A stretch of DNA of 64,000 nt from Amycolatopsis decaplanina DSM 44594. GTDB taxonomy: Bacteria; Actinomycetota; Actinomycetes; Mycobacteriales; Pseudonocardiaceae. The number at the start of each line of letters is the position of its first letter. Position 1 is the first letter of the stretch. Location of the stretch: the NCBI RefSeq assembly GCF_000342005.1, contig NZ_AOHO01000058.1, positions 248,001 to 312,000 of the forward strand. The letters run 5' to 3'. Position numbers and translations under genes: made by a program. This document shows positions 25,099 to 34,433 of this stretch, piece by piece. The notes below the pieces were generated by a model. It saw only the letters and a list, made by a program, of their open reading frames with translations, made no database searches and was not told the DNA's origin.

Positions 25099-25868
25099 TC
25101 CCGAAACTTCGATGCATTGCGGCAAGCGGTTGCGTGCAGCACGTACAGCACACCTGTTCGATTCTAGACACGACCGCCCGGACACGCCAGCAACGAACAT
25201 CGTCACCACCCGAATGGTCGCTGCGGAAATAGGCGGCAATCATCGTCAGCAACGGCGGTCCCTGAATATGGAAGAATTGTCGACGCGACGTCGATACGAC
25301 CCGATTGACCGATATGTGCGCACATCGGTCACGAAAGCGGCCGATATTTCAATAAGTTCGAATAGTTGACCCGGCGCACCGCCTGAGCGACGCCATCCGC
25401 CCGCCGCCGCGACCCAGTCCACGATCCGGGCACCTGTGCACCTCAGGAGCGAAGTTCCCTGGCGCCGGACCGCGCAGGCTGCCGGGAATTGCAGCGCGGT
25501 TGTCCCGGACGTGGACGCCAAGCGGGTGACGGCAGTGCAATTGTGCTCTCGACATCGCCGTGCCCCATAGTCCCCCCTGCCTGTGTCACGAGAACCCGCT
25601 CCAGAGGCCGCCGATGCGGATCGTCCGGTCCGCGCCGTACCGCTATGGCCGCCTCGGCGAGCATTCCAAAGATCCACCGAAGCAGCACTTCCCGTCGGCG
25701 TGACCGGGCGGAAAACCGCACTTCACGCCCCATGCCGTCGTTTTTCGCTCCGAAATCCGGGCTCGCTTCGATCTTGAATTCCACGCCGGTTGTGGCCAGC
25801 ATTGGGCCAGTGACGGTCGGGGGACCGCAGGCGTTCGGGTGCAGCCCGGCGGGCGATGGGGGGCCGAA
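25099..25868. other. 770-bp gene-free region
   Basis: Between the divergent SARP and nSTAND1 genes. Open frames on both strands are present but have compositionally odd, repetitive translations and no recognisable domain. It is less GC-rich near 25240-25370. It probably holds promoters for both genes and may contain decayed sequence; no specific motif is identified. Confidence 0.5.
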
Positions 25869-28800
25869 GTGAGTGCGTCGAGTACAGGGCAAGGGGCACG
25901 CCAAGTGTTCGCGGAGCGGTTCGCTCTGCTGTACGCGGAGGCAGGGAATCCACCCTTGAAGCGGGTAGCCGAATCAGTGGCGAGGACCCATCCGATCGAC
26001 GAACGCGGGCAACCGGTGCGGGTCGCGATCCCCCGCATCAGCGAGTGGCGGCGTGGACGAAACGTCCCCGCGCGGTTCAGTTCCCTCTCACCGGTACTGG
26101 ACGTCTTGATCGGTCAGGCTCGCAGGTCCCGTCCACGGCCGGTCGCGAAAGGCCTGTACGACTTGGACGAGTGGCGCGCACTGTGGCGCAGCGCCTTGGA
26201 CAGTCCGGCGAACGGTGGCTCGCCGGAGGGAGCCCGTCCGGCCGGCGATACCTCCCCCCAGGTGCCCACCATGGATGCCGGGGTCTGCCCATACCGGGGT
26301 CTGGCCGCCTTCCGGGAACAGGATGCCAGCTGGTTCTTCGGCCGAGAGCGAAGCTCGGACGCGCTGCTCGCCGGCCTGAATGACGCCCTGGCCACCGGTG
26401 GCATCGTGATGCTGGTGGGCGCTTCGGGCGCCGGGAAATCCTCCCTGTTGAGAGCCGGGCTGATCCCGGCTCTGGCGGCGGGGGCACTTCCGGTCGAAAG
26501 ATCGGCGGAGTGGCCGGTGGTCGTGATGACCCCCGGAGCAAACCCACTGGCCAGATTGATCCGGTTCGTCCCCGGCCTGGCCGAGGTGCTCAAACCCATG
26601 CTCAGCGAGAGCACGGATGGTTCCGCTCCGCCGGACGGCGACGCCGAGTCCTTTGCCTTGGCCGTTCGAGAAGCCTTCGCCGCGCACGGGACAAGCGCGA
26701 GCCAGGCTCAAGCGAGACTGGTGCTCATCGTCGATCAGTTCGAGGAGGTGTTCACCGCTTGCGGGAGTGAAGACGAGCGCCGGGTCTTTCTCCACGTACT
26801 GCACAGCGCGTGCACTCCAGCGACCGAGGGGGAAGCGGCTCCCGCCGTGGTGCTGCTCGGTCTGAGGGCCGACTTCTACGGCCGGTGCTTGGACTACCCG
26901 GTGCTGGCCGACGCCCTGCAACAACGACAATCGGTCCTGGGGGCGATGACTGCCGGCGAAGTCCGGGAGGCGGTGTTGCGCCCGGCAAAGGAGGCGGGCC
27001 TGCTGATAGAGCCGGGATTGGCGGACCTGGTCCTTCGTGACCTCGGGGTCGGGAACGGCCAGGCGCGGCGCCGGACGGGCCAGGAAACCTACGACGCGGG
27101 CGCGTTACCCTTGCTCTCCCATGCCTTGCTGGCCACCTGGCAGCGCAGAAAGACCGGGAAGCTGACCCTTTCCGGATATCGCGCGGCCGGCGGGATCCAC
27201 GGTGCCGTGGCGGTGACCGCCGAGCAGGCATGGGCGGAATTGGATCCGGCAGGCAGATCGGCCGCCCGCTCGATCCTGCTCCGGCTCGTGCACATCAGCG
27301 AGGACACCCACGACACGCGTGTCCAGCGCGATCGGGCCGATCTGATGGAAGTGGCACGGAACCGCGCGGCCGCCGAGCGTGCGATGGAGGTGCTGGCGGG
27401 AGCGCGTCTGGTCACATTGGGCACCGATTTCGTCGAGATCACCCATGAGGCCCTTCTGCTGGCTTGGCCTCGTCTGCGCGGTTGGGTCGACCGCGACCGC
27501 GCCGGCCTCCTACAGCGGCAACGTCTGGAAGAGGAGGCACGGATCTGGGATGCCCACAACCGTGACTCTTCGCTCCTGTACCGCGGCACGCGGTTGGAAG
27601 CCGTGCAGCAGCTGGCGCATCGTGACGACGAGCTCGCCGCGACCACCCGGACCTTCCTGACGGCATCAACCCGGCACCAGCGCCGTGCGATGTGGCTTCG
27701 CCGCGCCGCCGTCGCACTGGTGACCGTCTTCGCGATGATCGCGGCCTCCGTGGCCGTGGTGGTCATCCGGCAACGAGACGACGCCGAGTACCGGCAGATC
27801 GTGAGTGAAGCGGACCGGCTCCGGGACACCGATCCGGCCTTGTCGGCGCAACTCGACCTGGTCGCCTACCGACTTCGCCCCGACGATGCCGAGATGCGTT
27901 CCAGGCTCGTTTCGACCCAGCACGACGTGCTGGCCACCAGCCTCACCGGGCATTCCGGCGCGGTGTACACGGTGGCGATGAGCCCGATCGGCGGAATTCT
28001 CGCCACGGGCGGCCAGGACCGTACGGCACGGCTGTGGAACGTCACCGATCTCGCCCATCCCCTTTCGCTCGGACCACCACTCACCGGGCACACTGCCGCA
28101 CTCCGCTCACTCGCCTTCAGCCCCGACGGCCACACCCTCGCCACCGCGAGCGACGACCAGACCACCCGGCTCTGGAACGTCACCGACCCCGCCCACCCCA
28201 CATCTCTCGGACCACCACTCACCGGACACACTGCCGCACTCCGCTCACTCGCCTTCAGCCCCGACGGCCACACCCTCGCCACCGCGAGTCAGGACAAGAC
28301 CGTGAGGCTGTGGGACACCCGCGACGTCTCGCGGCCTGTCCCGCTGGGCGAGCCACTCACCGCCCATACCGGCCCGGTCTGGGCGGTACTGTTCAGTCCC
28401 CGCGGCGGCACGCTGGCGACCGGCAGCTATGACAAAACGGCGAGACTCTGGGACATTCGCGACCCCGCCCACGCCGTCCCACTGGGCAAACCGCTTCCCG
28501 GGCACACCGGGGCGATCGGCGCACTCGGGTTCAGCTTCGACGGGCGCACGCTGGCGACGGGCAGCTACGACAAGACGATTCGTCTTTGGGATGTGCGCGA
28601 CCCGGCTCGCGCGGTACCCATCGGCCCACCACTTCTCGGCAGTAACAGTGCCGTGTACTCCCTGGCTTACAGCCCGAGCGGCTACACGGTCGCCGCAGGC
28701 AGCGAAGACAATGCCGTCCGGCTCTGGCAAAAGCCGTCAGGGCGGCTGTCCGACCACACCGCGAGCGTGCTCGGCGTCGACTACCGCCCCGATGGGCAGG

Positions 28801-29816
28801 TGCTGGCCACCGCCAGCGAAGACCAGACCGTGCGGCTGTGGGACGCCACCGATCCCGGGCATCCGACGGCTCTGGGCGCCCCCATCACCGGGCACTCGGA
28901 CACCATCTGGGCGCTGAAGTTCAGTCCCGATGGACGGATGCTGGCGACCGCCAGTGACGACCGGACTATCCGGCTATGGGATGTGCGCGACCCTGCGCAC
29001 CCGCGGCCGCTGGGCGCCCCCATCACCGGGCACGAAGGTGCTGTCCGATCGATCGCTTTCAGCCCGGATGGCGGTCTTTTGGCGACAGGGGGAAGCGATC
29101 TGACCGTCAGGCTTTGGGACCTCAGCGATCCACTCGACGTGAAGATGACCGGGCAGCCCCTGAGAGGTCACTCCGATACCGTTTGGTCGACGTCCTTCAG
29201 CCCCGACGGCCATACCCTCGCCACCGCGGGAGGCGCCTCCGCTCGCCTGTGGGACGTCCGGGATCCGTCCCATCCGGTTCCTTCGGGGCAGCCTCTCACC
29301 GCGCACACCGGTGCCGTCTGGGCCGCCAAGTTCAGCCCGGACGGCCGGCTTCTCGCCACCGGAGGCAGCGACCGCACCGTACGGCTTTGGAACGTCAGCG
29401 ACCCGGCGCATGCCGTACCACTTGGAGAACCGCTTACCGGTTACCAGGGAACAGTGTGGGCGATGGCCTTCACCCCCGACGGCCACACGCTCGCCAGCAG
29501 CGGCTACGACAAGACCATCGTGCTGTGGGACCTCACGGACCCGGCCCGGCCTGTCGCGATCGGCAGGCCGCTCACCGGCCACACCGACACCATCTGGGCA
29601 ATGGCTTACCGCCCCGACGGGCGATTTCTCGCCACCGGCGGCAACGACAGCACCACACTTGTGTGGGACTTCGACGTCCAGCGCGCCATCCAGCGGATCT
29701 GCGGGTCCACCTACGGCACCATGACCAGGGAACTGTGGGCTCAGCATCTGCCGCAGTTCTCCTATGAACCACCTTGCGACGAGCAAGGCCAATTCGTCAG
29801 GAAGGAAGATGATTGA
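25869..29816 (+). CDS. nSTAND1 ATPase with N-terminal helical domain, TM segment and 13 WD40 repeats
   Basis: A 1315-residue STAND protein. Residues about 1-95 resemble the helix-turn-helix-like start of actinobacterial STAND proteins (VAIPRISEWRRGRNVPARF). The nSTAND1 NTPase starts at CPYRGLAAFREQDASWFFGR, with Walker A GASGAGKSSLLRAG near 182-195 and Walker B LVLIVDQFEEVF near 283. One hydrophobic segment (VALVTVFAMIAASVAVVV, about 615-635) is followed by 13 WD40 repeats to the C-terminus, enough for about two propellers. GTG at 25869 has GGGGGG upstream; a GTG at 25839 is an alternative. It may be a sensor or conflict protein, or a regulator at the cluster edge. Confidence 0.88.
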   Translation: MSASSTGQGARQVFAERFALLYAEAGNPPLKRVAESVARTHPIDERGQPVRVAIPRISEWRRGRNVPARFSSLSPVLDVLIGQARRSRPRPVAKGLYDLDEWRALWRSALDSPANGGSPEGARPAGDTSPQVPTMDAGVCPYRGLAAFREQDASWFFGRERSSDALLAGLNDALATGGIVMLVGASGAGKSSLLRAGLIPALAAGALPVERSAEWPVVVMTPGANPLARLIRFVPGLAEVLKPMLSESTDGSAPPDGDAESFALAVREAFAAHGTSASQAQARLVLIVDQFEEVFTACGSEDERRVFLHVLHSACTPATEGEAAPAVVLLGLRADFYGRCLDYPVLADALQQRQSVLGAMTAGEVREAVLRPAKEAGLLIEPGLADLVLRDLGVGNGQARRRTGQETYDAGALPLLSHALLATWQRRKTGKLTLSGYRAAGGIHGAVAVTAEQAWAELDPAGRSAARSILLRLVHISEDTHDTRVQRDRADLMEVARNRAAAERAMEVLAGARLVTLGTDFVEITHEALLLAWPRLRGWVDRDRAGLLQRQRLEEEARIWDAHNRDSSLLYRGTRLEAVQQLAHRDDELAATTRTFLTASTRHQRRAMWLRRAAVALVTVFAMIAASVAVVVIRQRDDAEYRQIVSEADRLRDTDPALSAQLDLVAYRLRPDDAEMRSRLVSTQHDVLATSLTGHSGAVYTVAMSPIGGILATGGQDRTARLWNVTDLAHPLSLGPPLTGHTAALRSLAFSPDGHTLATASDDQTTRLWNVTDPAHPTSLGPPLTGHTAALRSLAFSPDGHTLATASQDKTVRLWDTRDVSRPVPLGEPLTAHTGPVWAVLFSPRGGTLATGSYDKTARLWDIRDPAHAVPLGKPLPGHTGAIGALGFSFDGRTLATGSYDKTIRLWDVRDPARAVPIGPPLLGSNSAVYSLAYSPSGYTVAAGSEDNAVRLWQKPSGRLSDHTASVLGVDYRPDGQVLATASEDQTVRLWDATDPGHPTALGAPITGHSDTIWALKFSPDGRMLATASDDRTIRLWDVRDPAHPRPLGAPITGHEGAVRSIAFSPDGGLLATGGSDLTVRLWDLSDPLDVKMTGQPLRGHSDTVWSTSFSPDGHTLATAGGASARLWDVRDPSHPVPSGQPLTAHTGAVWAAKFSPDGRLLATGGSDRTVRLWNVSDPAHAVPLGEPLTGYQGTVWAMAFTPDGHTLASSGYDKTIVLWDLTDPARPVAIGRPLTGHTDTIWAMAYRPDGRFLATGGNDSTTLVWDFDVQRAIQRICGSTYGTMTRELWAQHLPQFSYEPPCDEQGQFVRKEDD
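28071..28288 (+). repeat. near-identical tandem WD40 coding repeat
   Basis: Bases 28071-28150 and 28209-28288 are 80-base copies with one mismatch, 138 bp (46 codons) apart, encoding WD40 repeats 2 and 3. The other repeats are only similar at protein level. This marks a recent internal duplication. Confidence 0.9.
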
Positions 29817-29878
29817 AAGACCCGGACGGCGGGCCGGGATCGATCGCACCCTCTCCAACGTACCCGTAGGCTGACTCG

Positions 29879-31525
29879 GTGACGACTACCTTGACCTCGG
29901 ATCTCCGGGATCGGGCGTTCCGCTGGATCGCCGACGACCCGGACGACGATTCCCGCGTCGAGCTGCAGAACATCCTCGCCCGCGCGATGGGCGGCGAAGC
30001 CGGTGCGGCGGACGAACTCGCGGACCGGATGGCGGGGCCGCTCGAATTCGGCACCGCCGGGTTGCGCGGCCCGGTGCGCGCGGGCCCCAACGGGATGAAC
30101 GTCGCGGTCGTCACCCGGACGACGGCCGGGGTCGCGGCCTGGCTGACCGCGCAAGGACATTCGGGTGGGGTCGTGGTGGTCGGCCGCGACGCGCGGCACG
30201 GTTCGGAAGCCTTCGCCAAGGCCGCCGCCGAGGTGCTGACGGCCGCCGGATTCGCGGTGAAGGCGCTGCCCGGCCCGCTGCCGACCCCGGTGCTCGCGTT
30301 CGCCGTGCTGGAACTCGGCGCGGTCGCGGGCATCCAGATCACCGCGTCGCACAATCCCCCGGCCGACAACGGTTACAAGCTTTACGACGCGACGGGCGGC
30401 CAGATCGTCCCACCCTCGGACGGTCAGATCGAGCGGGCCATCGAAGCCGCTCCCCCGGCGATCAGCGTGCCTCGCGAGCCGGGCGCCGAGGTGCTGGGCG
30501 ACGAACTCAGGGACGCGTACCTCGCCAAGGTCGCGCTTCTGCCTCGCGGCCCGGAACGCGGGGTAAGGGTCGCCGCGACGGCGTTGCACGGCGTCGGCGC
30601 GGAGACCCTGCGCGCCGCGTTCGAGCGCGCCGGTTTCACCGACCTCCACGTGGTGGCCGAGCAGGCGACACCGGATCCGGACTTCCCGACGGTCGCCTTC
30701 CCGAATCCGGAGGAACCGGGCGCGACGGATCTCTTGCTGGCACTGGCGTCCGAGATCGACGCCGACCTGGCGATCGCGCTCGACCCGGACGCCGATCGCT
30801 GCGCGCTGGGCGTGCGCGAGCGGGACGGTTCGTGGCGGATGCTGCGCGGGGACGAAACAGGCGTCCTGCTCGGCTGGCATGTTCTGTCCACTGTAGACAA
30901 AACAGACACCGACGATCCGCTGGTGGCCACGACGATCGTGTCGTCGTCGATGCTCGGCGAAGTCGCGAAGGAATCCGGGGCGCGCTACGCGGAGACCTTG
31001 ACCGGGTTCAAATGGCTGGTCCGCGCCGGCGAAGGGCTCGTGTTCGCTTACGAAGAGGCGCTCGGCCTCTGCGTGAATCCCGGTTTCGTGCGCGACAAGG
31101 ACGGCATCTCCGCCGCCGTGCTCGCCGCGGGCCTGGCCGCTTCCCTGCGCGCGGCGGGCCGCGGACCGCTGGACGTCCTCGACGAACTGGCCGTGAAGCA
31201 CGGCGTGCACGTGACGGATCAGGTCTCGCTGCGGGTCACCGACCTGTCGGTGCGGGAGCGCCTGATGGCGGGCCTGCGCGCCGCTCCCCCGGCGTCGCTG
31301 GGCGGCACCGGCGTCACGATGGAAGATCTCCTTCCCGACGCCGACGTCCTCCGCCTGACCGGCGAGGGCCTGCGGGTCGTCATCAGGCCGTCGGGGACCG
31401 AGCCGAAGCTGAAGGCGTACCTGCAGATCAAGGAGCCGGTCACCGGCGATCTCGCCGAGGCGCGGGCCGCCGCGGACGAGCGGCTGGCCACCCTCCGGAC
31501 CGACATCGAGTCCCGGCTGGTGTGA
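29879..31525 (+). CDS. phosphoglucomutase/phosphomannomutase
   Basis: A 548-residue alpha-D-phosphohexomutase interconverting hexose 1- and 6-phosphates. The phosphoserine is Ser157 in ITASHNPPADNG; the Mg2+ loop is DPDADRCALG, the sugar loop is near YEEALG and the phosphate-binding loop is IRPSGTEPKLK. This long form (about 550 residues) is the actinobacterial type. GTG start at 29879. It is followed one base later by a flavodoxin-like gene. It could feed glucose 1-phosphate to the neighbouring sugar pathway but looks like core metabolism. Confidence 0.95.
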   Translation: MTTTLTSDLRDRAFRWIADDPDDDSRVELQNILARAMGGEAGAADELADRMAGPLEFGTAGLRGPVRAGPNGMNVAVVTRTTAGVAAWLTAQGHSGGVVVVGRDARHGSEAFAKAAAEVLTAAGFAVKALPGPLPTPVLAFAVLELGAVAGIQITASHNPPADNGYKLYDATGGQIVPPSDGQIERAIEAAPPAISVPREPGAEVLGDELRDAYLAKVALLPRGPERGVRVAATALHGVGAETLRAAFERAGFTDLHVVAEQATPDPDFPTVAFPNPEEPGATDLLLALASEIDADLAIALDPDADRCALGVRERDGSWRMLRGDETGVLLGWHVLSTVDKTDTDDPLVATTIVSSSMLGEVAKESGARYAETLTGFKWLVRAGEGLVFAYEEALGLCVNPGFVRDKDGISAAVLAAGLAASLRAAGRGPLDVLDELAVKHGVHVTDQVSLRVTDLSVRERLMAGLRAAPPASLGGTGVTMEDLLPDADVLRLTGEGLRVVIRPSGTEPKLKAYLQIKEPVTGDLAEARAAADERLATLRTDIESRLV

Positions 31526-31526
31526 C

Positions 31527-31979
31527 GTGCCGAAGCTGCTGATCGTCCACCACACGCCGTCGCCCTCGACGCAGGCGATGTTCGAAGCCGTGCTCTCCGG
31601 CGCGAACCATCCGGACATCGAGGGCGTCGACGTCGTGCGCCGCGCGGCGCTGGGCGCGACCGTGCCCGACGTCCTGGAGGCCGACGGCTACCTGCTCGGC
31701 ACCCCGGCGAATCTGGGCTACATGTCCGGCGCGCTGAAGCATTTCTTCGACACGGTCTACTACCCGTGCCTGGATTCCACGCGGGGACGGCCGTTCGGCT
31801 TCTTCGTGCACGGCGACAACGACACGTCCGGCACCGTGCGCGGAATCGAGGGCATCACCACCGGCCTCGGCTGGGAACGCGTGGCTCCCCCGGTGCTCGT
31901 CACCGGCGAACCGAGCGAAGCGGATCTCGAGGCCTGTTTCGAACTGGGCGGCACCTTGGCCGCCACGCTCATGCCCTGA
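31527..31979 (+). CDS. flavodoxin-fold NAD(P)H-dependent oxidoreductase
   Basis: A 150-residue FMN-binding protein. LLIVHHTPSPSTQAMFEAV is the phosphate-binding loop and DGYLLGTPANLGYMSGALKH is the WrbA-like FMN segment. It begins at a GTG one base after the mutase stop, so it is cotranscribed. A quinone or nitro reductase activity is likely; the substrate is unknown. Confidence 0.85.
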   Translation: MPKLLIVHHTPSPSTQAMFEAVLSGANHPDIEGVDVVRRAALGATVPDVLEADGYLLGTPANLGYMSGALKHFFDTVYYPCLDSTRGRPFGFFVHGDNDTSGTVRGIEGITTGLGWERVAPPVLVTGEPSEADLEACFELGGTLAATLMP

Positions 31980-31987
31980 GACTTCTT

Positions 31988-32063
31988 CGCGATTCGTTAC
32001 CTATTTGCGCGAGACGCCGACCCAAGCAAGTCGATGTCTCGCGCAAGTAGGTGACGAATCGCG
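31988..32063. terminator. long hairpin after the flavodoxin-like gene
   Basis: Arms of 28 bases (31988-32015 and 32036-32063) pair with two wobble-type mismatches around a 20-base loop. It begins nine bases past the stop at 31979. It may end the mutase operon, but it lacks a T-run. Confidence 0.6.
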
Positions 32064-32392
32064 CTGGAAAGTAAAGGGGCCTGTCACCGGAAGCCCTGGG
32101 GGTCGACCTCCGGCAACAGGCCTAGGTCAAGGGTTCGCCGTGATGGCGATCAACCTTGACTGCTTCAGCGTACTACATCAGGCACGATCTTGTGCACCCA
32201 CCGGGAAAAAGGCCTCTCACTCCGGCGTCCGTACACCCCCAGGGCACGGATTCCGGAGCAAGAGACCAGGCACGGCACGAAACCGCTTGACAACTGTAAA
32301 CCACTGCATACGTGCGCTGTCAACAGCTGCGGACAGGCTGTATCGCGTTACACTCCGACTACAGAACGGGGCTATGGAACGGAAGGGGGATC
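32064..32392. other. structured non-coding region upstream of XRE operon
   Basis: Two more inverted repeats follow the hairpin at 31988. GGCCTGT-type arms pair at 32078-32090 with 32110-32122 (13 bp, two mismatches), and a two-part stem pairs 32126-32132 with 32154-32160 around an inner 35-39/45-49 stem. Downstream are a TTGACA at 32287-32292 and its inverted copy TGTCAA at 32318-32323, which may be promoter or XRE operator parts. No open frame here looks coding. Confidence 0.45.
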
Positions 32393-32785
32393 ATGTCGCC
32401 GTACCAGACCTTCGCCAGGAAACTGAGCGCGCTGATCGATTCGGCGCGCGCGGACGAAGGCGCCCCGCACAGCTATCGCGAGCTGTCCGCGGCGATCGAT
32501 CGCGCCGGCGGCCCCTCCATGTCGCCCGCGTACCTCCAGCAGCTCGCCACGGGCAAGCGGATCAACCCGAAGATCCACTACGTCGAGGCGCTGGCGAAGC
32601 TGTTCGGGGTCCCGATCACCTACTTCTTCGAAGATCAGGAACCCCAGCCCGTCGGAGAGGCGAAGCTCATGGCCATGCGCGCGCAGGAGCTTTCCCCGCA
32701 AGGCCGGCGTCAGGTCATGGACCTGCTGGAACTCGTCGAGCGGTACGAACGGGCCGAGCGCGAGCAGCCGGGCGAAAGCCGATGA
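32393..32785 (+). CDS. XRE-family transcriptional regulator
   Basis: A 130-residue helix-turn-helix protein (YRELSAAIDRA, MSPAYLQQLATGKRINPKI) of the kind found with ImmA/IrrE peptidases; FGVPITYFFEDQE is typical of this subgroup. ATG at 32393 follows GGAAGGGGG. It overlaps the ImmA gene as ATGA. It probably represses its own operon and is cleaved or antagonised by the peptidase. Confidence 0.9.
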   Translation: MSPYQTFARKLSALIDSARADEGAPHSYRELSAAIDRAGGPSMSPAYLQQLATGKRINPKIHYVEALAKLFGVPITYFFEDQEPQPVGEAKLMAMRAQELSPQGRRQVMDLLELVERYERAEREQPGESR

Positions 32786-33303
32786 AGGAACGGGAACTCC
32801 GCAAACGCTGCCGCCGGATGCTCAACAGGCTCGACATCGAACCGCCGCTCGACGTCGGCGTGCTCTGCGAGCGGCTCGGCGAACAGCGTGGCAGGCCGAT
32901 CCGGCTGATGCCGTACCCGCTGGAGGTCCCGGGCCCGTTCGGCTGCTGGATCGCCACCGGCTCGGCGGACTACATCTTCTTCCAGCAGGAGACCACGAAG
33001 TCCCATCAGGATCACATCATCCTGCACGAACTCGGACATATGCTCGCCGATCACCATCCCGGCGGAGACGCCGAGCCCGCCGACTTCCTGCGCGGCCCCG
33101 CCACCGGACTCGACGGCGACGCGGTACACCGCGCTTTACGCCGCACCTCCTACGATGAGGCGCACGAATGGGAAGCCGAGACCGTGGCGACCATCATCCT
33201 CGAATGGGCGTCGGTCTTGAACTACACGATTCCCCGTCGCGCCGACGACGATGACGTCCGCCGCGTCCAAGGCGCACTGGGCGACCATCAAGGGTGGCTG
33301 TGA
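32782..33303 (+). CDS. ImmA/IrrE-type zinc metallopeptidase
   Basis: A 173-residue protein with the zinc motif HELGH at residues 82-86 (IILHELGHMLADH) and a downstream acidic segment HEWEAETVA likely to give the third ligand. Such peptidases cleave partner XRE repressors in response to stress. It overlaps the genes on each side by four bases, so it is coupled to both regulator and membrane protein. Confidence 0.9.
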   Translation: MKERELRKRCRRMLNRLDIEPPLDVGVLCERLGEQRGRPIRLMPYPLEVPGPFGCWIATGSADYIFFQQETTKSHQDHIILHELGHMLADHHPGGDAEPADFLRGPATGLDGDAVHRALRRTSYDEAHEWEAETVATIILEWASVLNYTIPRRADDDDVRRVQGALGDHQGWL

Positions 33304-34433
33304 ACGCACTGTTCTCCCCTCTCAACGTCGTGGCGATGGTGCTGTTCGCGACCGCGCTCGCCTGGCGGATCTACCAGACGTACCGGGCGCCCCGGCTGCT
33401 GCCGAACTGGGCGATCACCATCACGATCGCCTGTGTCGCCGGTTCGTTCCTCTCCCAGCAGAAGGTCATCTCCGGCTGGCTCGACGGCCTGACGGGCAGA
33501 GGCACCGGCCGCCTGGTCAACAACGTCCTGCTCGCCATCGGGGTCTGCGCGCTGCTGATCGTCTTCCTCGGCTCCGCGCTGGGCCCGCGCAGGCCGGGCC
33601 GGGTCCTCTTCGAGCTGATCCCGCTGTCCGGCGCGATCGCGCTGATGCTGGTCGCCATGGCCATCACCCCGCCGGAGGTGCGAGGACTGGCGCTGAGCCC
33701 GAAGCTCGTGCACGTGCCCGGCGTGGCGCTGTTCTACCTGGGGGCCGGGATCTACCTGATCTACGGCCTCGCCGCCTGCGCCTGGTGGATCTTCCGGTAC
33801 ATCCGCACCGCGGACCGCCATCTGAAGACCGGGCTGAAACTCAGCGCCGCCGGACTGATCTGCCTTTCCGTGGGCAGTGTCTTCCGCGCGCTCTACATCG
33901 TGATCGCCTGGGCGTTCGGGCCGTCGATCCCGCTTCTGCTCACCGTCGCCGTTCCGCTGGTACTCCTCGGGATCGTGCTCTTCCTCGCCGGGATCACCTA
34001 TCCCGGTGTCCGCGCGCGGTTCGCCGCGCTGCGACGGCGGCGCCAGCACCGGCTGCACCACGACGAGCTCACCCCCTTGTGGACGGCGCTGGCCGGGATC
34101 TACCCGAACATCGTGCTCCGGACCACGCCGCAGGGACCGTGGGAGCGGTGGCGCCCGCGTACGGTCCACCGCCGGTACTACCGCCGCGTGATCGAGATCC
34201 GGGACGGACTCGTGCAGCTGAGCCCTTATCTGGAAACCGATCTCACCACGCTCGCCGCCGACGATCCACGGGCGGCGGCGGAGGCGCTGAAGACGGCGAT
34301 CGCCAGGCAGACCGCGGGCGAAGAGACCGACGGGCGCGCGAAACTCGTGCTCCCGGGCGGCGCCGCCGACATCGAATCCGACGTGCGGCCGTTGCTCGCG
34401 CTCTCCGCCGCGGTCTCCAGGAGCGAGGCATGA
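33300..34433 (+). CDS. seven-TM membrane protein (MAB_1171c-like)
   Basis: A 377-residue integral membrane protein with about seven hydrophobic segments in residues 1-245 (for example VVAMVLFATALAW, LLLTVAVPLVLLGIVLFLAG) and a cytosolic C-terminal domain with WTALAGIYPNIVLRTTP. It matches the actinobacterial MAB_1171c group, which commonly sits next to XRE and ImmA genes. GTG at 33300 overlaps the peptidase stop as GTGA. Function is unknown; a sensor or transporter is possible. Confidence 0.8.
   Translation: MNALFSPLNVVAMVLFATALAWRIYQTYRAPRLLPNWAITITIACVAGSFLSQQKVISGWLDGLTGRGTGRLVNNVLLAIGVCALLIVFLGSALGPRRPGRVLFELIPLSGAIALMLVAMAITPPEVRGLALSPKLVHVPGVALFYLGAGIYLIYGLAACAWWIFRYIRTADRHLKTGLKLSAAGLICLSVGSVFRALYIVIAWAFGPSIPLLLTVAVPLVLLGIVLFLAGITYPGVRARFAALRRRRQHRLHHDELTPLWTALAGIYPNIVLRTTPQGPWERWRPRTVHRRYYRRVIEIRDGLVQLSPYLETDLTTLAADDPRAAAEALKTAIARQTAGEETDGRAKLVLPGGAADIESDVRPLLALSAAVSRSEA

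Noticed and set aside
25240..25868. Hidden gene or pseudogene between SARP and nSTAND1
   Set aside because: Open frames on both strands translate to low-complexity, Arg/Gly-rich strings without any domain, and lack ribosome sites.
28071..28288. Assembly artefact behind the near-identical WD40 DNA repeat
   Set aside because: One mismatch and different flanking codons in each copy argue for a real duplication, though long reads would settle it.
29879..31525. Phosphosugar mutase as part of the polyketide sugar pathway
   Set aside because: It is separated from the cluster by the nSTAND1 gene and is coupled to a general flavodoxin-like gene; core metabolism is the simpler reading.
32126..32160. 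tRNA-like T-arm (GGTTCGCC) in the gene-free region
   Set aside because: No acceptor stem or anticodon arm of proper size can be drawn around it; better explained as a simple stem-loop.
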